The notes under the pieces are model-generated. The model was given only the letters and a program-made list of their open reading frames with translations. It was not told the DNA's origin and did not search any database. A stretch of DNA of 64,000 nt from a virus: the IMG/VR virus record IMGVR_UViG_3300044712_000499, positions 18,581 through 82,580 of that record; one strand, written 5' to 3'. The translations under genes were made by a program, and so were the position numbers. This document shows positions 31,013 to 39,217 of this stretch, in pieces. Numbering within the stretch: the first letter of the stretch is position 1; each line of letters opens with the position of its first letter.

Positions 31013-31321
31013 ATGAAAAAAGATGATTTTAAAACTGATGTTATGTTCAGAATAGAAAAGCACGGGGAGCTCAAAGATGAAATTTTAGCAGTATTCCCGC
31101 ATGAAGTGAATGATTATAAAGGGAATGTTGTGGCCTATGTTCATATCGGACAACACACAAGCGCAGATTATAACTATGTGCTACAAAGGACAAGACCCGC
31201 TAAAGAAATAGACTACATGCCATTAAAAAGGGAATTAGAGTCTATTGGCTATAATCTTAAGATAGTCAAGAAACGCAATTACAACAGGTATTTAACCGAA
31301 CTTAAAAAAGCAAGGGCATGA
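31013..31321 (+). CDS. Hypothetical protein, 102 aa
   Basis: EILAVFPHEVNDYKGNVVAYVHIGQHTSA and a basic C-terminus: a pattern I know from Bacteroides plasmids and phages, without assigned function. Contains a decamer (31196-31205, RPAKE). Overlaps the next gene by 4 nt. Confidence 0.55.
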   Translation: MKKDDFKTDVMFRIEKHGELKDEILAVFPHEVNDYKGNVVAYVHIGQHTSADYNYVLQRTRPAKEIDYMPLKRELESIGYNLKIVKKRNYNRYLTELKKARA

Positions 31322-31509
31322 CACACAAAGAATATAAAACAGAAATAGAACGGCAATTTCCATTAGTTGCTGATCCAGACCTAGTAATTGAGGTAAATGA
31401 AAGGCAGATGACCCCGCAAAGGCTATCATTTAATAGATTTTATCATCTTTACCAGGATTTACACCGTGAAAAGTACGGGGAATATTTACAGATTAAAATT
31501 AAAAACTAA
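31318..31509 (+). CDS. Hypothetical protein, 63 aa
   Basis: Small charged protein; coupled to the previous gene by an ATGA overlap. Confidence 0.5.
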   Translation: MTHKEYKTEIERQFPLVADPDLVIEVNERQMTPQRLSFNRFYHLYQDLHREKYGEYLQIKIKN

Positions 31510-31524
31510 TAAAAAAGTAATATT

Positions 31525-31812
31525 ATGAATTACAATGAATATGGAGTATCAGAACAGACCTGTATCATTAACAGGATTAAAAGCAACAACGAAACAGTTG
31601 AATTGCTTGAGGCTATTGAAAAAGCAATGGATAAAATACATTATGACAGTATTGCGAATGTACTTTATAAAGACCATGAGGGTAATTACTTTCCGGCTGA
31701 TTCGGACACAAGAGACACAGATTTTTATAATGATATATGCGAATGGATAACTAAAAACTGTGTTTATCTTACCAAAGATTCAATGGAACAATACACAAGA
31801 CTACGTAAATAA
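31525..31812 (+). CDS. Hypothetical protein, 95 aa
   Basis: Acidic helical protein; last gene of the AT-rich block before a -7 box at 31815. Confidence 0.5.
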   Translation: MNYNEYGVSEQTCIINRIKSNNETVELLEAIEKAMDKIHYDSIANVLYKDHEGNYFPADSDTRDTDFYNDICEWITKNCVYLTKDSMEQYTRLRK

Positions 31813-31814
31813 CC

Positions 31815-31822
31815 TATCTTTG
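31815..31822 (+). promoter_or_regulatory. Promoter -7 box
   Basis: TATCTTTG 24 nt before the ATG of the secreted lysozyme-like gene; no clear TTTG at -33. Confidence 0.4.
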
Positions 31823-31845
31823 CCCCTCATCAAAAAAATAAGGAT

Positions 31846-32283
31846 ATGAAAAGACTAATATTGTTACTTTGTTTTGGGATTTTAGTCTCTATAGCGGCGA
31901 ACCCAAGTTACGAGAATGTGATTTACATCCCGTTTTCACCCCCTCTCACACCGTATGAGGCATTATCTAGGGCAATAGGTACTGTGGAGTCCAAAAATGA
32001 TCCGAATGCCTACAACAGTCGAGAAAATGCAGTAGGTATTTACCAGGTGCGCCCCATAAGACTAGATGATTATTACCAAAGAACCGGCAAGAGATATGAA
32101 CTAAACGAGATGTACGACACTATAAAAGCTAAAAAAGTATTCCTATACTATGCTCTTCAGTATCATTATTCAGAAACAGAACGTATAAGCAGAGAATGGA
32201 ACGGGGGCGAAAGGGGCATGAAAAAGCAGTCAACAAAAAGTTATTACAAAAAAGTGAAAGTTTATTTGGAAAATCAAAATTAA
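31846..32283 (+). CDS. Secreted lysozyme-like / lytic transglycosylase-like protein
   Basis: 145 aa with a signal peptide (MKRLILLLCFGILVSIAAN). AIGTVESKNDPNAYNSRENA, VGIYQVRPIRLDDYY and REWNGGERGMKKQSTKSYYK follow the SLT/lysozyme-like plan with E48 as the expected catalytic acid. It would cut peptidoglycan in the periplasm. It lies far from the lysis cassette at 50-52 kb, so may act at DNA entry, exclusion or host modification. Confidence 0.7.
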   Translation: MKRLILLLCFGILVSIAANPSYENVIYIPFSPPLTPYEALSRAIGTVESKNDPNAYNSRENAVGIYQVRPIRLDDYYQRTGKRYELNEMYDTIKAKKVFLYYALQYHYSETERISREWNGGERGMKKQSTKSYYKKVKVYLENQN

Positions 32284-32296
32284 GGTTATATATTTG
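32265..32296 (+). promoter_or_regulatory. Bacteroidetes-type promoter
   Basis: TTTG (32265-32268), 20-nt spacer, TATATTTG (32289-32296), 20 nt before the ATG at 32316. Confidence 0.7.
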
Positions 32297-32315
32297 ATAA
32301 TTAAAAACAAGGGCT

Positions 32316-33032
32316 ATGAATAAAAAATGTAAAGTTGTTATGTTAGCAACGGATAAGGAAACGGAAATTGGATTATATCACGATAATCTGTATAATTCTA
32401 CATTTGGAGCAAAAACGAATGATTGGAATAATCAACATCTCTATATTCTCTCTGATGATGAGATTAAAGAAGGTGATTGGTTTTGGCAAGGATTTGATAA
32501 GAAGGTTCATCAATGCCATAAAACCACTGATCATTTCATTATAGCAGTATTACCTGATGATTATCCAAAAAAGATATGTAAAAAGATTATTGCTACTACT
32601 GATTCTTCTCTTTCTTTAAACCAATGCGATGGCTGTATTACAGGTGCGCCCATAGACGGTAAAAATATTCATAGATTCGCAGATAAAGGTGCAATGGTTT
32701 GTCAGAGAGATAAATATCAGCTCCCATCTATTCCTCAATCATTCATTGAATACTATGTTTCTGAATATAATAAAGGAAATAAGATTGAAGAAGTGTTGGT
32801 TGAGTATGAAATTAAAGGGTGGTCAAAACATCTTATTGAAGAAGCGCATGAGCCTAAAGAATTACATCAAACACTTAAACTCAATTCAGATAACACTATC
32901 AATATTAAAGCTATTAAAGATAGCTGGACAAGAGAAGAAGTATCTGGTGACATGCAATATTATATGGAATATATTCAATCAAATGGATATGTTACTCCGA
33001 TGGAATGGCTTGATGAATTAAAACATTATTAA
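32316..33032 (+). CDS. Conserved phage protein, 238 aa
   Basis: KVVMLATDKETEIGL, QHLYILSDDEIKEGDWFW, KKIIATTDSSL and LPSIPQSFIEYYVSEYNKGN are typical, from memory, of a very common Bacteroidetes phage family of unknown function; the C-terminal half varies. Starts its own unit. Confidence 0.7.
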   Translation: MNKKCKVVMLATDKETEIGLYHDNLYNSTFGAKTNDWNNQHLYILSDDEIKEGDWFWQGFDKKVHQCHKTTDHFIIAVLPDDYPKKICKKIIATTDSSLSLNQCDGCITGAPIDGKNIHRFADKGAMVCQRDKYQLPSIPQSFIEYYVSEYNKGNKIEEVLVEYEIKGWSKHLIEEAHEPKELHQTLKLNSDNTINIKAIKDSWTREEVSGDMQYYMEYIQSNGYVTPMEWLDELKHY

Positions 33033-33033
33033 C

Positions 33034-33234
33034 ATGAACCAAAACGACATTATAGAAAAAGCATTGCGCCAATGCGATCAGAACTACTCTAAACATCCTT
33101 ATGCATGGTCTGAGACAGGATATCACGCAATGGCTGAAGACCTCGAAAAGGAATTACTAAAGATGAATTATAAACTACTTAAAATTATACCTTATGAAAA
33201 CGAAAGAGGAATTAACAAGACAGATGATAAGTGA
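33034..33234 (+). CDS. Hypothetical protein, 66 aa
   Basis: Starts one base after the previous stop; helical, no family. Overlaps the next gene by 41 nt. Confidence 0.5.
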   Translation: MNQNDIIEKALRQCDQNYSKHPYAWSETGYHAMAEDLEKELLKMNYKLLKIIPYENERGINKTDDK

Positions 33235-33373
33235 GTATAACTCTGGTGGGTCTAAGACTCTCACAGTAGCAATACTCTGTGCCTTTGCAACAATGGTGCT
33301 TACCGGATTCGGGCTGCTCGCACTGTATCTTATAGGTCACGAAATAGTAACCTTTATAAAAGACCTGCTATGA
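33194..33373 (+). CDS. Small membrane protein, 59 aa
   Basis: ATG 33194 to TGA 33373, ending in an ATGA overlap with the next gene. Charged N-terminus and one long hydrophobic segment (VAILCAFATMVLTGFGLLAL). Confidence 0.5.
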   Translation: MKTKEELTRQMISEYNSGGSKTLTVAILCAFATMVLTGFGLLALYLIGHEIVTFIKDLL

Positions 33374-33714
33374 AAAATATAGTGACCACCAAAGATGAGA
33401 TTAAGCATGTAAGGGCTTTACTCGACCATAGCGAAAGATGGTATGTTGAACCTACTGCACCCGAAATAGATGAACTCAAAGAACTCGCAGAAAAAGCTCG
33501 TGAGTACGCACAGGAGAGGCTAAGAAAAATCTCTTCAGGTAATTTATATCAGAGGTATCTTATTTGGGAGAAGTCTGATCCTATTGACACCGGCAAAAGC
33601 CATTATCATTCTTTTCTTGATGATGTAGTCTGGAATATGGGATTAGAGTCTTTACGAGGCACTGAGAGAAATCTGTTTGAAGAGAATTGTGTTTTAGAAC
33701 TTAGATGGTTATGA
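33370..33714 (+). CDS. Hypothetical protein, 114 aa
   Basis: Helical N-terminus (KDEIKHVRALLDHSERWYVE), His/Trp-containing middle; unknown. Overlaps the next gene by 4 nt. Confidence 0.5.
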   Translation: MKNIVTTKDEIKHVRALLDHSERWYVEPTAPEIDELKELAEKAREYAQERLRKISSGNLYQRYLIWEKSDPIDTGKSHYHSFLDDVVWNMGLESLRGTERNLFEENCVLELRWL

Positions 33715-34097
33715 ACATCCTAAATGATAAATATGATGTTGTCTCAGCTTCTAGTACAGAGATTGAACAAGTACAGCAAGAGCAAACTGAATATGTATTG
33801 CTTGGGAGTTTCTTACGCACGAAGGGACTAAACATTTATTATTATGATCCTCACAGTGGAAGAGTGGCAGAAGCATCTATTAAGTATAGTGATACAATTC
33901 ATGTTTATCTTGTAGACGGTAAGTTTATTACTATAGATTGGGAAGCACAGCGATGCACAGTTGAAGGAAGGTTCATTTACTTTGAGGCCCTCAATCTAAA
34001 GAGTGCAACAGAACGGGTTAGGCGATTTAAGGAAGGCAGAATAAAAGACCTTGCTAACTTAAAAGCACCAAATCCAAATGGAATTAAATTCTTTTAA
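33711..34097 (+). CDS. Hypothetical protein, 128 aa
   Basis: ATG 33711 in an ATGA overlap is preferred to an in-frame start 6 nt earlier. Beta-rich (LNIYYYDPHSGRVAEASIKY) with a basic end. Function unknown. Confidence 0.5.
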   Translation: MNILNDKYDVVSASSTEIEQVQQEQTEYVLLGSFLRTKGLNIYYYDPHSGRVAEASIKYSDTIHVYLVDGKFITIDWEAQRCTVEGRFIYFEALNLKSATERVRRFKEGRIKDLANLKAPNPNGIKFF

Positions 34098-34110
34098 ACC
34101 TACTAAAGCT

Positions 34111-34332
34111 ATGAAAAAATTTATCAAATCAATCCTTTGCGGGTTCGTGCTATGGTTCTTACTACTTATAACTATTCTTATTATAGCTCTATCAGGAAAT
34201 ATAGTACTAGTATTTAAGATAATAGGAGTAATAGGGTATATCTTTGGTGCGATTGTCGGACTTTGGGCTATCGGACTATTAATACACAGTGGAATCTTTC
34301 TTTATAAGTACAATAAAAACAAGAAATCATGA
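34111..34332 (+). CDS. Small membrane protein, 73 aa
   Basis: ATG 34111 gives MKKFIKSILCGFVLWFLLLI and a second long hydrophobic stretch (IGVIGYIFGAIVGLWAIGLL), then a Lys-rich end. A decamer variant lies immediately upstream (34099-34108). Confidence 0.55.
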   Translation: MKKFIKSILCGFVLWFLLLITILIIALSGNIVLVFKIIGVIGYIFGAIVGLWAIGLLIHSGIFLYKYNKNKKS

Positions 34333-34694
34333 AAGCAAATGAATTGAGAATGGGGAATTTTGTTGAAGGAGAACAGGGCTATGTTTATCCATGGGAGTTA
34401 AGTGATTTTTATGACTGTTATAATGATCATAATTCTCATGAATATGTGAATAGTGTGAAACCAATCTTATTAACCGAAGAATGGTTGCTGAAGTTTGGAT
34501 TTGAAAAAGTAAACAGGGATGTTCCGGCATACGAAAAGGAAAATCTAATAGTTGAGTGGTTATTTGAAAGATGGACTGGTAGACTTTATATGGATGTCTA
34601 TAATTCAATTCAAATTATAGAATTAAAATCGGTTCACCAACTTCAGAACCTTTACTTTGTTTTGACCGGTGAAGAACTAACAATTAGTGAATAA
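34329..34694 (+). CDS. Conserved phage protein, 121 aa
   Basis: MKANELRMGNFV, PILLTEEWLLKFGFEK and VHQLQNLYFVLTGEEL are hallmarks, from memory, of a widespread Bacteroidetes phage family without known function. Confidence 0.65.
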   Translation: MKANELRMGNFVEGEQGYVYPWELSDFYDCYNDHNSHEYVNSVKPILLTEEWLLKFGFEKVNRDVPAYEKENLIVEWLFERWTGRLYMDVYNSIQIIELKSVHQLQNLYFVLTGEELTISE

Positions 34695-35231
34695 ATGAAA
34701 ACCTGCTCTGAACCTGGATGCAATAACAAACCTTTCAATGAGTACTGCCTATATCATCAGTACAAATTACGTATGAAGGGAGGACGCTTATATAAACAAA
34801 AGCGTAAAGCTAAAGCCCCTATCCCACGAGAGAGCAGGAAACGCAAAGAAGAGAGAAAGATATACACTGAGGTATGTGACCTACTAACAGAAGAAATAAG
34901 AGCAAGTAATGATGGTAAGGTGCATTGTTTCTTTAGCGGGCTTGAGATAACAGCCAAAAGGCCACACTACCACCATCTAAAGTCAAGAACAGGGGACTAT
35001 TACACAGATAAGGAGTGGTTGGTTCCATCCTTAGATGAATTTCATGTGGACGGGTATCACAGCAAGTCAGTTGAGTGGCTACTACAACAGAAATGGTACA
35101 CCGATGTGTTTTTACCTAACCTGCTAAAGAAAGATAGAAAACTATACGATAAAGAGATAGATAAGCGTACTAAGTCAGAACCTATCAATCCCCGTAAAGG
35201 CTATACACTATTTGAAGATGAAGATTACTAA
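34695..35231 (+). CDS. NinG/HNH-like recombination nuclease, putative
   Basis: 178 aa. N-terminal zinc-binding CSEPGCNNKPFNEYCLYH, a basic linker, then VHCFFSGLEI, HYHHLKSRTGDYYTDKEWLV and FHVDGYHSKSVEWLLQQ, which resemble the HNH core of NinG-type recombination proteins. It carries a decamer (34931-34940) read as FSG. Confidence 0.6.
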   Translation: MKTCSEPGCNNKPFNEYCLYHQYKLRMKGGRLYKQKRKAKAPIPRESRKRKEERKIYTEVCDLLTEEIRASNDGKVHCFFSGLEITAKRPHYHHLKSRTGDYYTDKEWLVPSLDEFHVDGYHSKSVEWLLQQKWYTDVFLPNLLKKDRKLYDKEIDKRTKSEPINPRKGYTLFEDEDY

Positions 35232-35237
35232 AATAAA

Positions 35238-35269
35238 TTTGGAGAATTGATAAATAAAGCATATATTTG
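35238..35269 (+). promoter_or_regulatory. Bacteroidetes-type promoter
   Basis: TTTG (35238-35241), 20-nt spacer, TATATTTG (35262-35269), 27 nt before the ATG at 35296. Starts the replication/recombination block. Confidence 0.75.
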
Positions 35270-35295
35270 ACAAAACAATTAAAAACAAGAGAGAA

Positions 35296-35748
35296 ATGAC
35301 AAAGATTACGAAGTACGAACCAAAGACCTATCTGGGTAAGATAACAGGCTATAGCGTGGAACTATCTGATGGGACAAAAGGCTACCTTGATGATAAGGCA
35401 AGCGACAAAGGGCTAAGACAGGGGGATGCTGTATCCTGTAGCCTGTCAGTTAAACAGAACAAAAAAGGAGAGAACTATAATCTTCTTAGCTTAAGATTGC
35501 TCTCTGACGGGCAATCATCTCCGACACCATCACCGACAACGGGTATCCACCTGCCCGAAAAGACACCTCTCTCAGTCAATTCAAAGATTGACCACAAAGT
35601 AACCGCTGCTATCAAAGCAATGGAGTTTTGTATGAGTGTTTTTAACGAAGAAAAGCAGGGTTTTGAATGGACTAATATACTAAATCGTCAGAAAGAGTGC
35701 GTTAACGTCCTCTGGTCAGAAATAGATGAGATATACAGCCAAAAGTGA
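35296..35748 (+). CDS. Putative OB-fold DNA-binding protein, 150 aa
   Basis: N-terminal beta-rich domain (YLGKITGYSVELSDGTKGYL, GLRQGDAVSCSLSVKQ, NYNLLSLRLL) resembles an OB fold, a Pro/Thr/Ser linker follows, then a helical C-terminus. Position at the head of the recombination block fits single-strand DNA binding; weak sequence evidence. Confidence 0.45.
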   Translation: MTKITKYEPKTYLGKITGYSVELSDGTKGYLDDKASDKGLRQGDAVSCSLSVKQNKKGENYNLLSLRLLSDGQSSPTPSPTTGIHLPEKTPLSVNSKIDHKVTAAIKAMEFCMSVFNEEKQGFEWTNILNRQKECVNVLWSEIDEIYSQK

Positions 35749-36040
35749 AATAACTGATCCTTTCTTATACAGACTCTATTGGGGTTTAATGCTAGAGGAC
35801 TTGCTGACAAAGCTAAATGCTGAGATCACACCAAAGAACAAGCAAACCCTACATGAGTTTAATAAAAAGGTTTTAGGTTATACCTCTATATCAGGGCGGT
35901 CAAAAGAGTTTGTAAGCCTTTTTATTTACGAAATGACAGCATGGTGGGCAGTGGAGCAGGGAATATTCGTGAGATCAAGTGGAAATCAGCCGCCCGATAT
36001 AGAGAACCGCTCTTTCCTTGAAGTTAAAGACTTATTATAA
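35726..36040 (+). CDS. Conserved phage protein, 104 aa
   Basis: ITDPFLYRLYWGLMLEDLLT, KLNAEITPKNKQTLHEFNKK and WWAVEQGIFVRSS match a Bacteroidetes phage family I recognise but cannot name by function. Overlaps the previous gene by 23 nt. Confidence 0.6.
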   Translation: MRYTAKSEITDPFLYRLYWGLMLEDLLTKLNAEITPKNKQTLHEFNKKVLGYTSISGRSKEFVSLFIYEMTAWWAVEQGIFVRSSGNQPPDIENRSFLEVKDLL

Positions 36041-36046
36041 AAATAG

Positions 36047-36340
36047 ATGGAAATGACAGTAACAGAATTAAGAGAGAACATTGGCAGGTTTGGAGAACTA
36101 AAGGCAGGCAACACAGGCTATAAGAAGACACTTAATGGATTCCTGAGAGACATGGACACAAGAGGCACTATTTGGTTTGTGGACAACGATGGCTTTGGTT
36201 ACTCATATAAGAATACGCTTGTGGACTCCTTCACGCCAAAGGTATTTGAACCACTACCCACAGAGTATCACGGTAAAGATGTAAGATGGGTTAATGGTAA
36301 GCTCTACGCAGACGGAAAAGAAATTGACCTTAAAAAATAA
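36047..36340 (+). CDS. Hypothetical protein, 97 aa
   Basis: Basic alpha/beta protein with a WFVDNDGFGYSYKNT segment; function unknown. Confidence 0.5.
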   Translation: MEMTVTELRENIGRFGELKAGNTGYKKTLNGFLRDMDTRGTIWFVDNDGFGYSYKNTLVDSFTPKVFEPLPTEYHGKDVRWVNGKLYADGKEIDLKK

Positions 36341-36346
36341 ACTACT

Positions 36347-36502
36347 ATGAAAAGACTTCCACTTGTACTTGCTACTATGATTATGGTATTTTTAGCCGGA
36401 CTTGCTGCAATACCGCTATTCTTATTATGGTTACTTGGGGCAAACAAACCATTTAAGAACTTTTGTAACACAATGAATGAAATTGTATTTGATAAAATTT
36501 AA
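36347..36502 (+). CDS. Small membrane protein, 51 aa
   Basis: ATG 36347 to TAA 36502. Hydrophobic for about 30 residues (LVLATMIMVFLAGLAAIPLF then LLWLLGA), then a polar tail. Confidence 0.5.
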   Translation: MKRLPLVLATMIMVFLAGLAAIPLFLLWLLGANKPFKNFCNTMNEIVFDKI

Positions 36503-36511
36503 AATAAAACT

Positions 36512-36727
36512 ATGAAAAGAAATGAATTCTTACTCGACAAACTGCCTAAGTTCGGTGATGGTAAAGTCACCATAGGCAAGACAAGCTATGAATTAAGGAT
36601 GGTCCAGGATGGTAACTGTGGCGGGATACTCACCGTATGGGAGAACGGCCTCGCTAAAGATCAAATCTGCTTAAGCCTTATGGATATGAAGGGTATATAC
36701 TTACTGCTTTCAAGTAAATCAGAATGA
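36512..36727 (+). CDS. Hypothetical protein, 71 aa
   Basis: Small beta-rich protein; overlaps the next gene by 4 nt. Unknown. Confidence 0.5.
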   Translation: MKRNEFLLDKLPKFGDGKVTIGKTSYELRMVQDGNCGGILTVWENGLAKDQICLSLMDMKGIYLLLSSKSE

Positions 36728-37137
36728 CAGTAGCAGAGAAAAAAGAGATAGACTCTATCAAAGCACAGTTAAATGCTATTCTTGGTAAGATAGAGAGCTT
36801 TGGGGCGACACGACCTATGCCTACCCTTATCATCAAGAAAGAAGACCGCATAAGATATGTTATTGATTCTATCTGTGATTTCTATGGCGTGGATCAGCAG
36901 ACCCTTGTCAGACGCTATCGGAATACGAGGTACGCATCACGAAAAAAACTTACCGTAAAGCTACTAAGGGATGTTGCAGACATTACCTATAAGGATATGG
37001 CAGATACAATAGGAATGAGTCAGGAGGCATCACAGATGACCTATAGTGAAGTATCAGAAAACCTCGCAGAGAATACCTACGGGAATAAAGAACTTAAACA
37101 AGAGTATAAAGAACTACTTAAATATTTGGGCGTATGA
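36724..37137 (+). CDS. DnaA C-terminal-domain-like DNA-binding protein
   Basis: 137 aa. After a coiled N-terminus, residues about 45-120 (VIDSICDFYGVDQQTLVRRY, SRKKLTVKLLRDVADITYKD, MADTIGMSQEASQMTYSEV) follow the helix-turn-helix plan of DnaA domain IV. It lacks the ATPase domain. It may bind a phage origin or regulate transcription. ATGA-coupled to the RuvC-like gene. Confidence 0.55.
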   Translation: MTVAEKKEIDSIKAQLNAILGKIESFGATRPMPTLIIKKEDRIRYVIDSICDFYGVDQQTLVRRYRNTRYASRKKLTVKLLRDVADITYKDMADTIGMSQEASQMTYSEVSENLAENTYGNKELKQEYKELLKYLGV

Positions 37138-37640
37138 GAACGATAATTGGAATTGATAATGGAGTGACGGGCAGTCTTGGTATCTTAACCATCAATGGAT
37201 CGGATGTCCGTTCTGCCTTTAGTCCTACCCCTGTTATTAAAGTTAGGGACTATACTCAGGAAGTTCAGTATTTCCATAGAATTGATTGGAGGGCACTTAT
37301 TGAAATCATACCTAAAGACGCACTCGTTTTTATAGAGAGACCTATGGTTAATCCTAAACGATTTATTGCTACCAAAAGCGCATTAAGGGCATGGGAGGCA
37401 ACCTTAATTGTCTTTGAGATGCTAGATATTCAATATACTTTAATTGATAGTAAGAGATGGCAGAAAGAGTTTATCTCAAGTGGCATTATAGGCTCTGATA
37501 AGATGAAAGAAGCAAGTCTCGAAATAGGAATTAAACTTTTCCCAAACAATGAATCATTTATTAGAAAGCACGGAGACGCTGACGGACTGCTCATTGCTGA
37601 GTATGCCCGCAGGAAATTCGTTGAAGAAATATGTTCTTAG
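37134..37640 (+). CDS. RuvC-like Holliday junction resolvase
   Basis: 168 aa. RNase-H-like acidic residues: D8 (IIGIDNGVTG), E68 (LVFIERPM), D148 and D150 (KHGDADGLLIAEYARR). The KSALRAWEA and IDSKRWQKEF segments are also typical. It would cut four-way junctions before packaging. Next to an SF2 helicase gene. Confidence 0.85.
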   Translation: MRTIIGIDNGVTGSLGILTINGSDVRSAFSPTPVIKVRDYTQEVQYFHRIDWRALIEIIPKDALVFIERPMVNPKRFIATKSALRAWEATLIVFEMLDIQYTLIDSKRWQKEFISSGIIGSDKMKEASLEIGIKLFPNNESFIRKHGDADGLLIAEYARRKFVEEICS

Positions 37641-38796
37641 GGAGTACCAGGAACAAGCCGTTAGTGCTGCCAAAAGGTATCTTCTTGACAAGAACGCCAA
37701 GAAGCCTGTCCTTATCGTCATGCCCACAGGATCAGGCAAGAGCTTAATAATTTCATCTATTGCAGAACAGATAGACGCACCACTTATTGTGTTTCAGCCT
37801 ACCAAAGAGATTCTTGAACAGAACTACCATAAGATGATGGACTATGGGATTATGGGAGTAACTATCTACTCAGCATCTATGAATAGAAAAGAGATAGGGA
37901 ATATCACACTTGCTACTATAGGTTCTGTGTATAAGAAACCCGAAGACTTTAAGCACTTCAAGTATATCATCATGGATGAAGCTCACCTCTGTAATGCAAA
38001 AGGGGGTATGTATAAGGATTTCTTTAGCGTGGTCGGGAGTAAACTGATAGGATTAACCGCTACCCCTTATAGATTAGCCCACAATAGTTTTGGTAGCACA
38101 CTAAGATTCTTAACACGTACTAATCCAAGAGTGTTTAGTAAGGTTATTCATGTCACCCAGACAAGAGACTTGTCACAATTAGGTTACTTCTGTAAGACTG
38201 AATACTATCAGATAAAAGGATTTAATCGTAGTGAGATTAAGTTGAACTCTACGGGGGCTGACTATCAGGAAGAATCAGAGAAAGCATATTACACCAAGCA
38301 TGAGTTTAATAAGTCAGTGCTTGACGTGGTACGTAGGTTACTTAAAGCAGGCAAGACTAGAATACTTGTATTTACTAAGTTTGTTAGCGAGGCACAGACG
38401 CTAGCCGAAGACTTAGGTGATATAGCGGCAATGGTTAATGGAGAGATGAAAGCTAAAGAAAGAGATGCTATCATTAAAGGCTTTCGTTCCGGTGCTATTA
38501 AGGTGGTGGCTAACGTGGGCGTTCTCACTGTAGGGTTTGACTACCCCGAACTAGAGTGTGTGCTTATCGCCAGACCAACAAGATCACTTACTTTATACTA
38601 TCAGATGATGGGTCGTGCCGTAAGACCTCATCCTAACAAAGAGAGTGCTTGGGTCATTGATATGTGTGGTAACTACGAGATATTTGGCAAGATGGAAGAC
38701 ATGAGACTTGTTGAATACAACGACAACCTATGGACAGTAGTTTCTAACGGGAGAAAACTGACCAATGTTTATCTTGATGAAATAATGAAAGACTAG
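37603..38796 (+). CDS. SF2 DEAH-type helicase
   Basis: 397 aa from ATG 37603. Motif Ia region aside, Walker A is PTGSGKS (41-47), Walker B MDEAH (124-128), motif III GLTATPYR and motif VI QMMGRAVRP. Compact DNA helicase like those of phage recombination systems. It overlaps the RuvC-like gene by 38 nt, so the two are co-translated and probably act together on branched DNA. The ATG at 37549 is less likely because it doubles the overlap. Confidence 0.88.
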   Translation: MPAGNSLKKYVLREYQEQAVSAAKRYLLDKNAKKPVLIVMPTGSGKSLIISSIAEQIDAPLIVFQPTKEILEQNYHKMMDYGIMGVTIYSASMNRKEIGNITLATIGSVYKKPEDFKHFKYIIMDEAHLCNAKGGMYKDFFSVVGSKLIGLTATPYRLAHNSFGSTLRFLTRTNPRVFSKVIHVTQTRDLSQLGYFCKTEYYQIKGFNRSEIKLNSTGADYQEESEKAYYTKHEFNKSVLDVVRRLLKAGKTRILVFTKFVSEAQTLAEDLGDIAAMVNGEMKAKERDAIIKGFRSGAIKVVANVGVLTVGFDYPELECVLIARPTRSLTLYYQMMGRAVRPHPNKESAWVIDMCGNYEIFGKMEDMRLVEYNDNLWTVVSNGRKLTNVYLDEIMKD

Positions 38797-38800
38797 GTTT

Positions 38801-39199
38801 ATGAGACTCGCCTCCAAAGATAAAGAGCATATACGCTACATAAGACACTTATTCTTACAAGGAAAGTGGATAGCAATGTGTAATGAGATATGGTACTATG
38901 GCGAGTTTGACTTTGCATACGATTTCTTACGTCATGTCCAATATAAGTACAAAAATGAACATTACGCAAGTTCAATGTACAGAGAATTGATAGATATTTA
39001 CTTTAGCGGGCAATATAATCCCAATCTAATGAATCCAAGTGAGGGAAAGCCACGCAAAGACCGATGGATGGAGTTCTATATGGGGAATAATGAGGGAATA
39101 AGTGAGGGATTAAATGAGGGAATAAAATCAACATCAAAGATAAAAACAAAGAATATCTCAAAAAAGTTGCAGAAAATTTTGGAAAAGAATAATATTTAA
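38801..39199 (+). CDS. Hypothetical protein with 4-residue repeats, 132 aa
   Basis: Helical protein (KDKEHIRYIRHLFLQGKWIA) with a short tandem repeat, NEGISEGLNEGI, encoded by 12-nt units at 39082-39129, then a Lys-rich end. Contains a decamer at 39001-39010. Function unknown. Confidence 0.5.
   Translation: MRLASKDKEHIRYIRHLFLQGKWIAMCNEIWYYGEFDFAYDFLRHVQYKYKNEHYASSMYRELIDIYFSGQYNPNLMNPSEGKPRKDRWMEFYMGNNEGISEGLNEGIKSTSKIKTKNISKKLQKILEKNNI
39082..39129 (+). repeat. Four 12-nt tandem repeats
   Basis: Units GGGGAATAATGA, GGGAATAAGTGA, GGGATTAAATGA and GGGAATAAAATC, inside the previous gene. Confidence 0.55.
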
Positions 39200-39217
39200 C
39201 CGATATTTGAATAAAAA

